64,000 nucleotides of DNA from Phycisphaeraceae bacterium. GTDB lineage: Bacteria; Planctomycetota; Phycisphaerae; Phycisphaerales; UBA1924. The stretch covers positions 2,616,001-2,680,000 of the forward strand of contig CP054186.1 in assembly GCA_015200025.1 (NCBI GenBank). Direction: 5' to 3'. The stretch's first letter is position 1. Each line of letters opens with the position of its first letter. A program made the translations under genes and the position numbers. Below the pieces are notes generated by a model. It was not told the origin of the DNA. It saw only the letters and a program-made list of their open reading frames with translations, and made no database searches. This document shows, in pieces, positions 53,242 through 62,422 of this stretch.

Positions 53242-53457
53242 ATGAGCGGAAAGAGCAGAGCCGTTGTGCTCGCCGTCGTGGTCTTGGCGGTGTGCCTGGC
53301 CATCGAGCCGGTGATCCTGAAACGCGACATCTCGGTCGTCGGGGTGCTCGGTTCGGTCGCCGCGGTGGCGTTCGTCGGGCTGCTGCTCTACCTGGTGAAG
53401 CACAGCAACGCGCGGGATGAACGACGGACCGCATCGCGCTGGCGTGTCTCGCCTTGA
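53242..53457 (+). CDS. Small two-helix membrane protein
   Basis: A 71-residue protein with two membrane helices (AVVLAVVVLAVCLAI, about 8-22, and VLGSVAAVAFVGLLLYLV, about 35-52) and a basic C-terminal tail. It stands alone on the + strand, divergent from the glutamate dehydrogenase gene. No family is recognised. The coding character (hydrophobic segments with a charged connector) supports a real gene. Confidence 0.55.
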   Translation: MSGKSRAVVLAVVVLAVCLAIEPVILKRDISVVGVLGSVAAVAFVGLLLYLVKHSNARDERRTASRWRVSP

Positions 53458-53621
53458 GTTCACGCGGCAACCTACAAGCGGGCTTTCCGAGCGCCGAAGC
53501 GGGCAAGATCGGGGGTGGCGGAGTGCTACTCCCTGCGGTGGGTTAGCACGCGCGTCGAAAATGGGCCGTGGAGCGAGTGAGATTGAAGAGGGTGATCGTC
53601 GCCCGCCCGTCCACACCGGCC

Positions 53622-55133
53622 CTACCCGATGACCCACGGCAGCACCCACAGGTACCCCGCCATCAGCACGCCCGCCGCGATCAGCGAGACGAGCAGGCCC
53701 ACGCGGATCATGTCGCGAGACGAGACCAGCCCCGTCGCGTAGGCCATCGCGTTGGGCGGCGTCGAGATCGGCATCGACACCGCGAAACTCACCGTCAGGC
53801 CCGCCAGCACGCCCAGGCGTGCCGCGGCGCTTGCATCACCCGGCGCGACGCCCGAAGCGAGTCCCGCCCCGCCACCCATCGCGAGGGCGATCGCCAGCGG
53901 GACCAGGATGTTCGCCGCGGCTGTATTGCTCATGAACGTCGCGAAGGTCATGCCGCCCACGATGAGCAGGAGGGCCAGCGCCCAGCCCTCGGCGTGTTGC
54001 AGCATGGGCAGGCCGCCCACGTACTCAAGCACGCCCGTAAGGTGCAGGCCGTGGCCCAAGGCCAGACCGCCCCACATCAGCAGCAGCACATCCCAGTCGA
54101 TCGAGCGCACGTCGCGGCGGTCCAGCACGCCGACCGCGGCCAGAATCGTCGCGGCGATCAGCGCGACCGCGGCATCATCGACCCGGTGCCAGGGACCGCT
54201 CATCCACGCCGCCACCGTGATGAGGATCACACCCGCGGTCACCCAAGCCCGCCCGGAGAGCCGGTCGGGCCCTTCCTCGCCGCCATCTTTCGCGACCGCG
54301 CCGACGAGTTCGACCGGCGGCCCCACCGCCTGCCGGGGCGGACGCAGCACAACGCACAGCAGCACACCCGTGACCAGGAGCATCCCGACCGAGAGTGGCG
54401 CGGCCATCAGTACCCACTGAACGAAGGTGATGTCGATCCCGATCGCGCGGAGCTGCGAGATCGTGATCGCGTTCGGTGGGGTGCTCACCGGTGTCATGAA
54501 CCCGCCGATGCTCGCGCCGAACGCGACCGCGAGCATGAGCGCCGACCTGAGGCGGGGGGACGTGGACGGTTCGCGCGCCACCGGCGTGATAATCGTGAGC
54601 ATCATCGCCGCTGTCGCCGTGTTGCTGATGAAGATCGAGAGGAGCCCGGTCGTGAAGATGACCGCCATGACCAGGCGGTAGGAGTCGTTCAGGAACGGGC
54701 GCAAGAGCCTCGCGGCAATAACACGATCGAGTCCGTGCTTGCGGACCGCCGCGGCCAGCAGGAATCCGCCGAGAAACAGGATCACGGTGCTTGAGGCGAA
54801 GGGCTCGAAGAACTGGGTGTAACTGAGGTCGCCCGTCCCCGCGAGTCCCCCACCCCCACGGCCGGCTCCATCGCCTCCACCCTGCCGCGCCAGCAGCAGC
54901 ACCTCCAAGCCCACCACGCTGAGCGACGCGGCGAAGAGCGGGATGGCTTCGGTCGCCCACAGCGCTGCCGCGAACACCGCGATCGCCACTGCCCGCCGGC
55001 CCAGTTCTCCCATCTGCAGCGGCAGCGCCATGTACACCATCGACGCGGCGACGACCGACGCCGTCACGACGAACGCCCGCCACCGCCGGGTAACCACTGC
55101 TGCAGGCGACAGGTTTGATCGAGCAAGCGTCAT
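53622..55133 (-). CDS. SLC13/DASS family transporter
   Basis: A 503-residue membrane protein of the divalent anion:Na+ symporter class. The two inverted-repeat signature pairs are intact: SNTATAAMM with STPPNAI, and SNTAAANI with STPPNAMAYATG. These form the anion and Na+ sites. Likely substrates are dicarboxylates, sulfate or phosphate. A Gly-rich insert (about 105-120) loops between early helices. It lies 60 bases downstream of the NtrC-type regulator gene on the same strand and may be its target. Confidence 0.88.
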   Translation of the reverse strand: MTLARSNLSPAAVVTRRWRAFVVTASVVAASMVYMALPLQMGELGRRAVAIAVFAAALWATEAIPLFAASLSVVGLEVLLLARQGGGDGAGRGGGGLAGTGDLSYTQFFEPFASSTVILFLGGFLLAAAVRKHGLDRVIAARLLRPFLNDSYRLVMAVIFTTGLLSIFISNTATAAMMLTIITPVAREPSTSPRLRSALMLAVAFGASIGGFMTPVSTPPNAITISQLRAIGIDITFVQWVLMAAPLSVGMLLVTGVLLCVVLRPPRQAVGPPVELVGAVAKDGGEEGPDRLSGRAWVTAGVILITVAAWMSGPWHRVDDAAVALIAATILAAVGVLDRRDVRSIDWDVLLLMWGGLALGHGLHLTGVLEYVGGLPMLQHAEGWALALLLIVGGMTFATFMSNTAAANILVPLAIALAMGGGAGLASGVAPGDASAAARLGVLAGLTVSFAVSMPISTPPNAMAYATGLVSSRDMIRVGLLVSLIAAGVLMAGYLWVLPWVIG

Positions 55134-55193
55134 CGGTGGGAAAGACTCCTGCGTTCGCCACACGATGTCCGCGCTTCACCGCTCATGGCTTGC

Positions 55194-56579
55194 TCACTTG
55201 CCATGCGCGCCCGCGTCCGTCGGATCTCGGCGACCCGAAGCCTTGAGCCTCTCGCGCAGCGACTTGCGGTCGATCCCGAGAATGGCGGCGGCTTTGGTCT
55301 TGTTCCCGCCCACGCTTTCGAGAACGACACGGATGTGCTCCACCTCCACCTCCCGTAGCGTTCGATGCGAGGCCGAAGACGAGCCGGAGGCCGGCGGTGG
55401 CGGCGAGGCAACGTATCGCATCACGGTGGGCAGGTCCACGGTATCGATGACTCCGGCCTCCGCAAAGATCACCAGCCGCTGGGCCAGGTTCTGGAGTTCG
55501 CGCACGTTCCCCGGCCACGGGTAACGCTTCAGGGCGTCCACCGCGGAGTCGGTGAGCCGAGGGGCCGGCGATGAATCCTGTTCCGCGGCGGCCGTCAGAA
55601 AGTGCCTGAACAGCGGCACCACATCGCCCTCGCGTTCGCGGAGCGGGGGGAGTTCGATCGGCAGCACGTGCAATCGGAAGAAGAGGTCTTCGCGGAACTT
55701 GCCTTCGCGGGCCAGACCTTCAAGGTCCTTGTTGGTCGCGGCGATCACGCGGACGTCCACCGTGCGGGACTTGTCCGCGCCGACCGCCTGCACCGTCTTT
55801 TCCTGCAGTACTCGCAGCAGCTTGGCCTGCGCGATGGGCGAGAGTTCCGCGACCTCGTCCAGGAAGAGCGTCCCGCCGTCCGCCGCGACAAAGAAGCCCT
55901 GACGGGCGGCGGTCGCGCCGGTGAACGAGCCCTTGGCGTGCCCGAAGAGTTCGCTCTCGATGAGCGATTCGGGGATCGCGGCGCAGTTCACCGCGAGGAA
56001 CGGGGCGGACGCCCGCGAGCCTCTGTAGTGGATCGCCCGGGCCACGAGTTCCTTGCCGGTCCCACTCTCACCCGTGATGAGCACGGGCACGCTCGCCCCC
56101 GCCGCGCGGTCGATGAGGCGGTAGACGCGCTGCATCGCGGGCGATGTCCCGATCAGCCCATCGGGCGCCGCGACCGGAGCGGCGCTCTCCACCTCGCGTC
56201 TCGTTCGCACCTTGTCGAGGGCCGAGCGAACGGCGTGACGGAGTTCCTCGTCGGTGAACGGCTTGGGGAGGTAGTCGTCCACCCCCTCGCGCATGGCGGA
56301 GACAGCGCCGCCGACGGTCGCGAACCCGGTGACCATGATGACGCCCACGCCGCGGCAATGATCGCGAACGTAACGGACAAGCTCCATGCCGTCGCCGCCC
56401 GGCATCCTCAGATCGGTCACGACAAGATCAATCGCAGCCTGTTCCAAGACCTTGATGGCCGCGGCCACATTCGCCGCCGAATGGACCTCGTGCCCCTCGG
56501 CGCGCAGGTTGCGCTCCAGCACCTCGCGGGTCGCGGGTGAATCATCAACGATGAGGATGCGGGCAGTCTCGGTCGTCAC
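55194..56579 (-). CDS. NtrC-type sigma-54 response regulator
   Basis: A 461-residue regulator. The receiver domain (1-120) has phospho-acceptor Asp in DLVVTDLRMPGG (about 56) and Lys in YLPKPF. The AAA+ domain has Walker A GESGTGKE (about 170), the sigma-54 contact loop GSFTGA (Ser in place of the usual Ala), Walker B GGTLFLDEV and the arginine-finger region. The C-terminal Fis-type HTH is NKTKAAAILGIDRKSLRERL. It is 15 bases after its kinase gene. Confidence 0.94.
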   Translation of the reverse strand: MTTETARILIVDDSPATREVLERNLRAEGHEVHSAANVAAAIKVLEQAAIDLVVTDLRMPGGDGMELVRYVRDHCRGVGVIMVTGFATVGGAVSAMREGVDDYLPKPFTDEELRHAVRSALDKVRTRREVESAAPVAAPDGLIGTSPAMQRVYRLIDRAAGASVPVLITGESGTGKELVARAIHYRGSRASAPFLAVNCAAIPESLIESELFGHAKGSFTGATAARQGFFVAADGGTLFLDEVAELSPIAQAKLLRVLQEKTVQAVGADKSRTVDVRVIAATNKDLEGLAREGKFREDLFFRLHVLPIELPPLREREGDVVPLFRHFLTAAAEQDSSPAPRLTDSAVDALKRYPWPGNVRELQNLAQRLVIFAEAGVIDTVDLPTVMRYVASPPPPASGSSSASHRTLREVEVEHIRVVLESVGGNKTKAAAILGIDRKSLRERLKASGRRDPTDAGAHGK

Positions 56580-56594
56580 GTCGTGTGAGCCTAT

Positions 56595-57758
56595 TCAAGT
56601 TGGTAATGCGGCGCGCACCGGCAGCCGGACAGTGAAGACACTCCCGCGCGCAGGCGCGGACTCCACGTCGATCGTGCCGCCGTGCCCGGCGACGATGCCC
56701 TGCACGACGGCGAGGCCCAGCCCGGTGCCCTGTCCCACATCCTTGGTCGTGAAGAATGGGTCGAAAACGCGGCGGAGCACATCGGGCGTCATGCCCGAAC
56801 CGGTATCCCGTACCGAAAGAACGACAGCGTCTCGGCTCGCTTCGGTCCGGACGGTCACGGTGCCCTGGGCTTGGATCGCTTGCATGGCGTTGATTACCAG
56901 GTTGGTGACCACCTGGCGGACCTGCACGGGGTCCGCCTCAAGATCAGGGAGTCCGGCCCCCAGCTCGCGGACGAAGCGCACTCCGGGGTTCTCGCAACCG
57001 GCCTCAAGCAGGAACATGGCCTCCTCGACAACTCCGTTGAGATTTGTCGGCTGTTTTGATGCGGGCGCCTGGCGGGCAAAGACGAGCATCTTGCGGATGA
57101 TCTCACGACCGCGCAGGGCCGCTTCTGCGATGCGGCTCAAATCCGCTCGCACTTGGGCGGGCACATCCTGGGCCTTGAGCGCGAGCTGCGCGAACCCCAG
57201 GACGTTCCCGAGCGGCTCGTTGAGCTCGTGCGCCACACCCGCGGCAAGCTGGCCGATGGTCGCGAGCCGGTCTGCGTGTCGCAAACTTGCCTCCATCTCG
57301 GCGCGGTGCTGTTCGGATTCCACGCTTGCGACAAACACGCCTATCTGACTGGCCACGGTGTCCAGCAGCGAGCGTTCTTCGGCGAGGAACAGCCCGCCCG
57401 GCTCGTGCATCGCGGTGCCCGGGTTCTCCATGTACCCGAGGACCACTTCGCCCCGTTCAATCCCTGCGACACGAAGTGCAACGTGCAGGTGCGGAGTCGA
57501 CGTATCGAGCGGCTTCCCCTTCGAAGAGACCTCGACCTCGTCCAGCCGAAGCCGCGCCACAGCTCGTTCTGGAAAGCGGCAAGCACCCGGGAGCACCGCA
57601 ACGACTCGCGCAAGTCGCTCGCGAAGCGACCCTCGCCGTTCCGCAAAGACCGCGGCGACCTCGTACAGACACGAGAGTTCTTTGACCCTCTCAGCGAGCT
57701 CGGTGACAGCCGTGGGCTCCTGCTGCGATCGGTCGGATTGCGCGGCGGGGGGCTTCAT
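56595..57758 (-). CDS. Sensor histidine kinase (GAF + HisKA + HATPase)
   Basis: A 387-residue soluble kinase. A GAF-like sensor domain lies at about 25-185 (LSCLYEVAAVFAERRGSLRE at its start). The phosphorylated His is in GVAHELNEPLGNVLGFAQ (about 215). ATP-binding boxes are N (VVTNLVINAMQAI), G1 (VRDTGSGM), F (PFFTTK) and G2 (GTGLGLAVV). No membrane helix is present, so it senses a cytoplasmic signal. GGGAG precedes the ATG. It is paired with the sigma-54 regulator downstream and follows a universal stress gene by ten bases. Confidence 0.92.
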   Translation of the reverse strand: MKPPAAQSDRSQQEPTAVTELAERVKELSCLYEVAAVFAERRGSLRERLARVVAVLPGACRFPERAVARLRLDEVEVSSKGKPLDTSTPHLHVALRVAGIERGEVVLGYMENPGTAMHEPGGLFLAEERSLLDTVASQIGVFVASVESEQHRAEMEASLRHADRLATIGQLAAGVAHELNEPLGNVLGFAQLALKAQDVPAQVRADLSRIAEAALRGREIIRKMLVFARQAPASKQPTNLNGVVEEAMFLLEAGCENPGVRFVRELGAGLPDLEADPVQVRQVVTNLVINAMQAIQAQGTVTVRTEASRDAVVLSVRDTGSGMTPDVLRRVFDPFFTTKDVGQGTGLGLAVVQGIVAGHGGTIDVESAPARGSVFTVRLPVRAALPT

Positions 57759-57768
57759 AAATGCTCCC

Positions 57769-58728
57769 TCAGCCCCGCGGCTGTGACCCTGCACCACCTC
57801 GCCGGACGATCTCGACCGAGCAGGGAGCATTCAGCGCCACGGTCATGGAGACACTTCCCACCAGGAACCGCTCGATGCCGCGAACTCCTGTCGCGCCAAC
57901 AAAAACGCAGTCGGCGCCGGGCCCATCCCAGGTCTCCGCCATGTCGAGCAAGTCATACTTGGGGTCGTGGGGACGGACGAGCGTCGTGACCGACACACCA
58001 GGGCACATCGCTTTGAGAAGTTCCGCCCCCTGTGCCGCCACAAGCAGCGCCGGACGCTCCGCGACTGCGTCGGAGCCCAAGACCGGGTCGCCACCCCAAA
58101 CGGTGTTGGGCGTCCAGTTGGAGAGCTGTGCTTGCACGCCCGTCTCAAAGGTCGCGACGAGGATCCGCGTGCCAAAGGGCCATTGCCGGCTTGCCACCGA
58201 GCGGAGGGCAGCCCGAGCATCCGGCGACCCGTCGTCACCGAGCACGATCCGGAGTGGCTGATCGCCTCCCCGATCCGGACCCCGCGGCGGGCGACCTACT
58301 CGCACCGAGCATTTCGCCTGCGTGACGACGTGATGCGCGACGCTCCCAAAGAGCAACCGCTTGATCTCTCCGAAGCCCCGTGACCCCATGACAACGAGGT
58401 CTACGCCGCCATCGGCCTCTGCACGCTCGATGATCTTCCAGGCCGGGGCTCCAACGCTCACCTCGGCCGACACGTTCCACGTCGGGAAGAGTCCACGTAC
58501 TCGCTTCGCCCCCTGCTCCGCGACGGCAGAGCACACTTCCATCGTTCCGGGACTCGCTCGGTTCGCCGGCGCCGCCGCGGGCTTTTTGGCTTCGGCTTTG
58601 GCCATTGTGCGACCGTCGATGACGGCAAGCACGGCCACATCCGCGTTCTCGGGCAGGCCTGCATGCGATAGGCCGTCGATAGCGGCTTTGGCACCGTCTG
58701 ATCCGTCATAGGCTACGAGTAGTCTCAT
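57769..58728 (-). CDS. Universal stress protein, two domains, canonical ATP loops
   Basis: A 319-residue protein with two USP domains. Both keep the ATP loop GxxGxxxxxxxxGS: VMGSRGFGEIKRLLFGSV in the first and FVGATGVRGIERFLVGSV in the second. The start MRLLVAYDGSDGAKAA is characteristic. GAGGA precedes ATG 58728. It is the first gene of the run USP, kinase, regulator, so it may report or share the same stress signal. Confidence 0.9.
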   Translation of the reverse strand: MRLLVAYDGSDGAKAAIDGLSHAGLPENADVAVLAVIDGRTMAKAEAKKPAAAPANRASPGTMEVCSAVAEQGAKRVRGLFPTWNVSAEVSVGAPAWKIIERAEADGGVDLVVMGSRGFGEIKRLLFGSVAHHVVTQAKCSVRVGRPPRGPDRGGDQPLRIVLGDDGSPDARAALRSVASRQWPFGTRILVATFETGVQAQLSNWTPNTVWGGDPVLGSDAVAERPALLVAAQGAELLKAMCPGVSVTTLVRPHDPKYDLLDMAETWDGPGADCVFVGATGVRGIERFLVGSVSMTVALNAPCSVEIVRRGGAGSQPRG

Positions 58729-59042
58729 GGCATTCCTCATGTCTGACGCAGCCCGAAGGGCGGCCCAATGGCCGATCCACAGTTCGCCTGTCACCGGTAG
58801 TGTAGAGGCACCTGGGATCAGTGCCGGTAACCACCGATTGAGCGCGAGAGTGGCGGCGCACAGCTACCCCCACCTCGGACCCGGGCGCCAGCGATGGGGA
58901 GTTGAACGCCGCCATCCCGCGGCGGCCCGCTATCCACCACCTACGCACTCGGTTCCGAAAAGTAGCGGACCATTGTGGTCGCAGGGTTCGTCCCCGGGCA
59001 TTGACTCAATGCTTCGGACTCCATAGCATTTGACAGCCGCCG
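58729..59042. other. Divergent intergenic region between USP and marR cassette 2
   Basis: About 314 bases without a gene. It contains the marR promoter at 59000-59028. No sigma-54 promoter (GG-N10-GC) that I would accept is seen ahead of the stress gene. Confidence 0.5.
59000..59028 (+). promoter_or_regulatory. Promoter/operator of marR cassette 2
   Basis: TTGACT (59000-59005) and TAGCAT (59023-59028) are 17 bases apart. The spacer holds GCTTCGGACTCCA, which differs from the element in cassette 1 by two bases. The marR ATG is 14 bases after the -10 box, again a very short leader. Confidence 0.65.
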
Positions 59043-59765
59043 ATGTCGCCACGAACCAGATCCAACTTGTCCGTTTCCGATCGGGTCCTCGCCGGGCTGT
59101 CGAAGCTCTCGCTGGTGATGCGGCACGAATCGTGGCGATCAGCCGGAAGGCGCGGCCTCACGCCGACGCAGGCTCAGATTCTGTCGATCCTCGCGGGATC
59201 GGCCAACCCCATCGGTCTCAAGGAAGTGGCGAGGCAGATGGCGATCACGTTGGGGACAGCCAGCGAGGCGATCACGACACTGGTTTCCAAGGGCCTGGTT
59301 CGCAAGGCAATGTCCGAATCCGACGGCCGGGCCATCGTGCTCACCCTCACCAAGCCGGGCATGCGGGAAGCGACAACCGCCGCTGCATGGCCTCCTTCCT
59401 TGGTGGAGGCCATCGATGCGCTGCCCGAGTCCGAGCGGGCAGGCTTGCTGCGCGGCCTGATCGGCATGATCCGCACGCTCCAGGAGCAGGGCGCGGTACC
59501 GACGGCGCGGATGTGCGTCGGCTGCACATACTTCCGACCCAACGAGTATCCCGGCACGCACAAGCCGCATCACTGCCTCCTGATTGACGCGCCGATCGGT
59601 GATTCCGACCTTCGGATCGACTGCGGCGAGATGGAGCCCGTCGCCGACGAGCTCGGCTCGCGTCTGTGGAGTGTCTTTGTCAACGGCCAGCCTCTCGACA
59701 ACCAAGGACCGGGCCATCGGCGGAGCCCTTCGAAATCCCGCCGGTCCAATCACGTCAGCAAGTAG
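59043..59765 (+). CDS. MarR-family regulator with Cys-rich tail (cassette 2)
   Basis: A 240-residue paralogue of the protein at 44999-45784. Winged helix motifs are LTPTQAQILSILAGSANP, MAITLGTASEAITTLVSKG and GRAIVLTLTKPG. The tail keeps the four Cys: CVGCTYFRPNEYP, HHCLLIDAP, LRIDCGEMEP, plus LWSVFVNGQPLDNQGP as in cassette 1. Likely a redox, metal or NO-responsive repressor acting on its own promoter. The CPVC gene follows after nine bases. Confidence 0.85.
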   Translation: MSPRTRSNLSVSDRVLAGLSKLSLVMRHESWRSAGRRGLTPTQAQILSILAGSANPIGLKEVARQMAITLGTASEAITTLVSKGLVRKAMSESDGRAIVLTLTKPGMREATTAAAWPPSLVEAIDALPESERAGLLRGLIGMIRTLQEQGAVPTARMCVGCTYFRPNEYPGTHKPHHCLLIDAPIGDSDLRIDCGEMEPVADELGSRLWSVFVNGQPLDNQGPGHRRSPSKSRRSNHVSK

Positions 59766-59774
59766 GAGCACATC

Positions 59775-60014
59775 ATGAGCACGAAAGCCACGTTCTACCA
59801 CGCCGGATGCCCCGTCTGCGTCGCCGCCGAGCGCACGGTCGCTGAGGGTCTCGACCGCTCGAAGTTCAACGTCGAGATCGTCCATCTCGGCGAGCACAAG
59901 TCCCGAGTCGCCGAGGCGGAGAGGGCCGGGGTGAAGTCGGTCCCAGCGCTGGTAATCGGCGGGCAGGCGTTCCACATCAACCACGGCGCGGACCTGTCCG
60001 TTCTGAAGGCGTGA
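59775..60014 (+). CDS. Small thioredoxin/glutaredoxin-like CPVC protein (cassette 2)
   Basis: A 79-residue paralogue of the protein at 44766-45002, with MSTKATFYHAGCPVCVAAE and the cis-Pro segment SVPALVIGGQ. The two differ at only a small number of positions along their length. TAGGAG lies ahead of the ATG. It is followed 125 bases later by a truncated hemoglobin gene on the same strand. Confidence 0.87.
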   Translation: MSTKATFYHAGCPVCVAAERTVAEGLDRSKFNVEIVHLGEHKSRVAEAERAGVKSVPALVIGGQAFHINHGADLSVLKA

Positions 60015-60139
60015 TTTCAAGCGTGTTCGCATCGACGAGGGCCATGCCGCCCTGACGCCGTGTTCCGACATGGTGTCAGGGCGGTGTGTGACCCAATCAC
60101 GACGGAGGCTGATTCTGCTCGCGGCATCGAGGCACCCCC

Positions 60140-60574
60140 ATGAGCATGTTCGACGATCCGTCCGACACGACCCGCCAACTCCCGATCACCGAGCCAGTCG
60201 GGTTGGGTACGCCGGACACGCCGATCGACGAGGCCACAATCCGAACACTCGTGGACACGTTCTACGACACGGTTCGAAGCGACGATCTGCTCGGCCCCAT
60301 CTTTGCTCGCCATGTCGCGGACTGGTCCATGCACCTGCCGAAGATGTACGCCTTCTGGTCCACGGTGGTCCTTCGCTCGGGGCGCTACGCCGGGCGACCA
60401 CTCGAAGCACACCAGCGTGTGCCTGGCTTGAAGCAAGCCCACTTCGACCGCTGGATCACTCTGTGGGCGCAGACCGTTGCTCGCATCGTGCCCGCGACCT
60501 CAAGGGACGCGTTTGTCCTACCCGCGTCACGCATGGCCGCGTCGATGAGTTCGGTGATCTTGCGCGGTGGTTGA
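60140..60574 (+). CDS. Group III truncated hemoglobin
   Basis: A 144-residue globin. LVDTFYDTVRSDDLLGPIFA (B-C helices), MHLPKMYAFWSTVVL with a Trp and the E-helix region, and HQRVPGLKQAHFDRWITLW with the proximal His region mark the truncated hemoglobin III family, linked to NO or O2 chemistry. The last dozen residues (MSSVILRGG) overlap an antisense transposase fragment, so the natural C-terminus may have been altered by the insertion. Confidence 0.85.
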   Translation: MSMFDDPSDTTRQLPITEPVGLGTPDTPIDEATIRTLVDTFYDTVRSDDLLGPIFARHVADWSMHLPKMYAFWSTVVLRSGRYAGRPLEAHQRVPGLKQAHFDRWITLWAQTVARIVPATSRDAFVLPASRMAASMSSVILRGG

Positions 60575-60861
60575 CTTCGGCCGTCCCGGCTTCCGCCCGT
60601 CTTTCTTTTGGGCCGGCGTTTGTCGGCGTCCCGGATCCAACGCAGGTCTGTCTGTGGACTGACGATCGACACCAGCGTCTTGATGGTCGTCCCGAGGGGC
60701 TTGATCAGCCGCGACCGCTCCCCGGGCGTGACCCGGACGGGCCCGTCGATCTTCGCGCGGAGGACCTCGTTCTCGGCTTTCAGGTATTGAATCTGGCGGC
60801 GCAGGTCGGCTTGGGTAGACCCGGCCAGGACATCACGCAGGCGGCGGAAGAGATATGGCAT
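60555..60861 (-). pseudogene. N-terminal fragment of an IS transposase
   Basis: About 100 residues beginning MPYLFRRLRDVLAGSTQADL, followed by RRQIQYLKAENEVLRAKI, a leucine-zipper-like helix and RVTPGERSRLIKPLG. I recognise this as the N-terminus of an integrase-core transposase common in planctomycete genomes. The DDE catalytic part is missing; the frame runs into the antisense of the globin gene at about 60570. No inverted repeats were recognised at its ends. The element is dead. Confidence 0.7.
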
Positions 60862-61163
60862 CGCCGAATCGTCGGGGCTCCGAGGTCGGGGCAGTGGGGA
60901 GGGTGCAAAAACGTGCGACTTTGAGACTCAGCCGCGCCCACCACGTGATTCTGGCCCGCCCGACATCCCGATCCGGTCTCAACCAGTCGTCGGCGTGTGA
61001 CTCCTCGGCCTGGCCGCAACCGGCCGGCGCGGCGGCAGAACGCGGGCATCGCCCATATCGTCCCGGCGAGACCGCGCGGAGGTCACCCCGCGACGCCAAT
61101 CGACGAGGCCGGAGTATTTGTACCCCGCTGGCGGCCCTGAAAACGCGGTTTCCGCTGTCCCCG
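60862..61163. other. Stretch next to the IS fragment, no recognisable gene
   Basis: About 300 bases with no convincing coding frame. It may contain IS end or leader sequence. A run of A residues (about 60906-60911) and scattered short repeats are the only features noted. Confidence 0.4.
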
Positions 61164-61583
61164 TTAACGACCCGTGTCGATCGCACACCCATCGGGCCAC
61201 CCCGAGAGTGGTACGCCAACCCTCCGAAACGGTCTTGTACAGGGAGGGCCTAACTCGCCGTGACGGGTCGCTTCACGGACTTCGGGATGGCTTGTTGTAG
61301 TCTGATGCGCGAGGACCTGTTCCCCCGTCGCGACCCCTACGGTCGACGAGCCAATGCGTGCGAGGTGGCCACGCCGCTCGCGGGGCTCCTCGCGGGCGGA
61401 GGTCTTATAGAATATCAGCGAAGCCGCGACGATCCCGGTGATCTCGGAGAGGACCAGTGACCACGCCCATCCCACCCGGGCGTGGGCGGCGAACGTGATT
61501 GCGGCCACGGCCGCCACGGCAGTGAACGCGAACACGCTCACGATCTCACCGCTGAATCGTGTTGAGTGGGTCGGTTCTCGCAT
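61164..61583 (-). CDS. Possible small membrane protein
   Basis: A possible 139-residue product starting at ATG 61583 with two hydrophobic helices (about 14-30 and 38-52) and a long basic, disordered tail. The hydrophobic part looks genuinely coding (VFAFTAVAAVAAITFAA, WSLVLSEITGIVAASLIFY). The tail does not and may be read-through after a lost stop. No family is recognised. Confidence 0.35.
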   Translation of the reverse strand: MREPTHSTRFSGEIVSVFAFTAVAAVAAITFAAHARVGWAWSLVLSEITGIVAASLIFYKTSAREEPRERRGHLARIGSSTVGVATGEQVLAHQTTTSHPEVREATRHGELGPPCTRPFRRVGVPLSGWPDGCAIDTGR

Positions 61584-61829
61584 GCGATACGAATTGATCG
61601 GATGCCGATTACGAGCCGAATCAACTTCGATACCCTGAACGGGTTGATGGCGCGCAAACGGGGAAAACACCCGTGTCGTCGAGCCGAGCGGAGTCAGATC
61701 GAGACCGACGCCGTGCGGTACGCGTTGCCCCAGTCACGGATCCACGCGACCCCGCAGAACGGCTCAAGCCGAGTCGCATTGCGGGGCGTGGGCGTTCGTT
61801 CGAGAGTTGTCGAAGTGTGGCCCCGGGCG

Positions 61830-62399
61830 CTAAGCCGCGACCGCGGGGGCGCACCCGGCGATCGCGTCGAGCTTGGTGGCATTCCCGAGCACCTCGGCGT
61901 CGGCGGGGTTCATGACCTTGGCGGTGTCGAGCATCACGACGACCTTGTCCTTTACTTTGCCGATGCCGGTGATGTAGTCCATCGGGATGCTGCACCCGAA
62001 CTCGGGGGGCGGCTCGATCGAGGCGGCGGGGATGTCCAGGACCTCGCGGACGGTGTCCACGACCACGCCCATGAGCCTCGATTCGGCCTCGCCCTCGGTG
62101 GGCACGTCGACGACGATAATGCAGGTTTCGTCGGTGTATTTGACCGATGGCATCCCGAACCGGGCCCGCAGCTCGATCACCGGGATGATCTTCCCGCGGA
62201 GATTGATCACCCCCTTGACGTAGTCGGGCGTGCGGGGCAGGGGGGTGACGTCGATCAGCCCGATGATCTCGCGGACCGCGAGGATGTCCAGGCCGTATTC
62301 CTCGTTCCCCAGCCCGAAGGAGAGGAGCTTCTGGACGGGCCCGGTGGCGTCCATGGCTTTGGACTTGGAACCGGAGGGGACGGTGTTGGTCGTCGACAT
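61830..62399 (-). CDS. cheW: Chemotaxis coupling protein CheW
   Basis: A 189-residue protein linking chemoreceptors to CheA. LSFGLGNEEYGLDILAVREI, VTPLPRTPDYVKGVINLRGK, IPVIELRARFGMP and GVVVDTVREVLDI are CheW landmarks. It has a short N-terminal disordered extension and a short tail. It starts 23 bases after the cheA stop, in one operon. Confidence 0.94.
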   Translation of the reverse strand: MSTTNTVPSGSKSKAMDATGPVQKLLSFGLGNEEYGLDILAVREIIGLIDVTPLPRTPDYVKGVINLRGKIIPVIELRARFGMPSVKYTDETCIIVVDVPTEGEAESRLMGVVVDTVREVLDIPAASIEPPPEFGCSIPMDYITGIGKVKDKVVVMLDTAKVMNPADAEVLGNATKLDAIAGCAPAVAA

Positions 62400-62422
62400 T
62401 CGGAGACTCCTTGACTCGTTGG

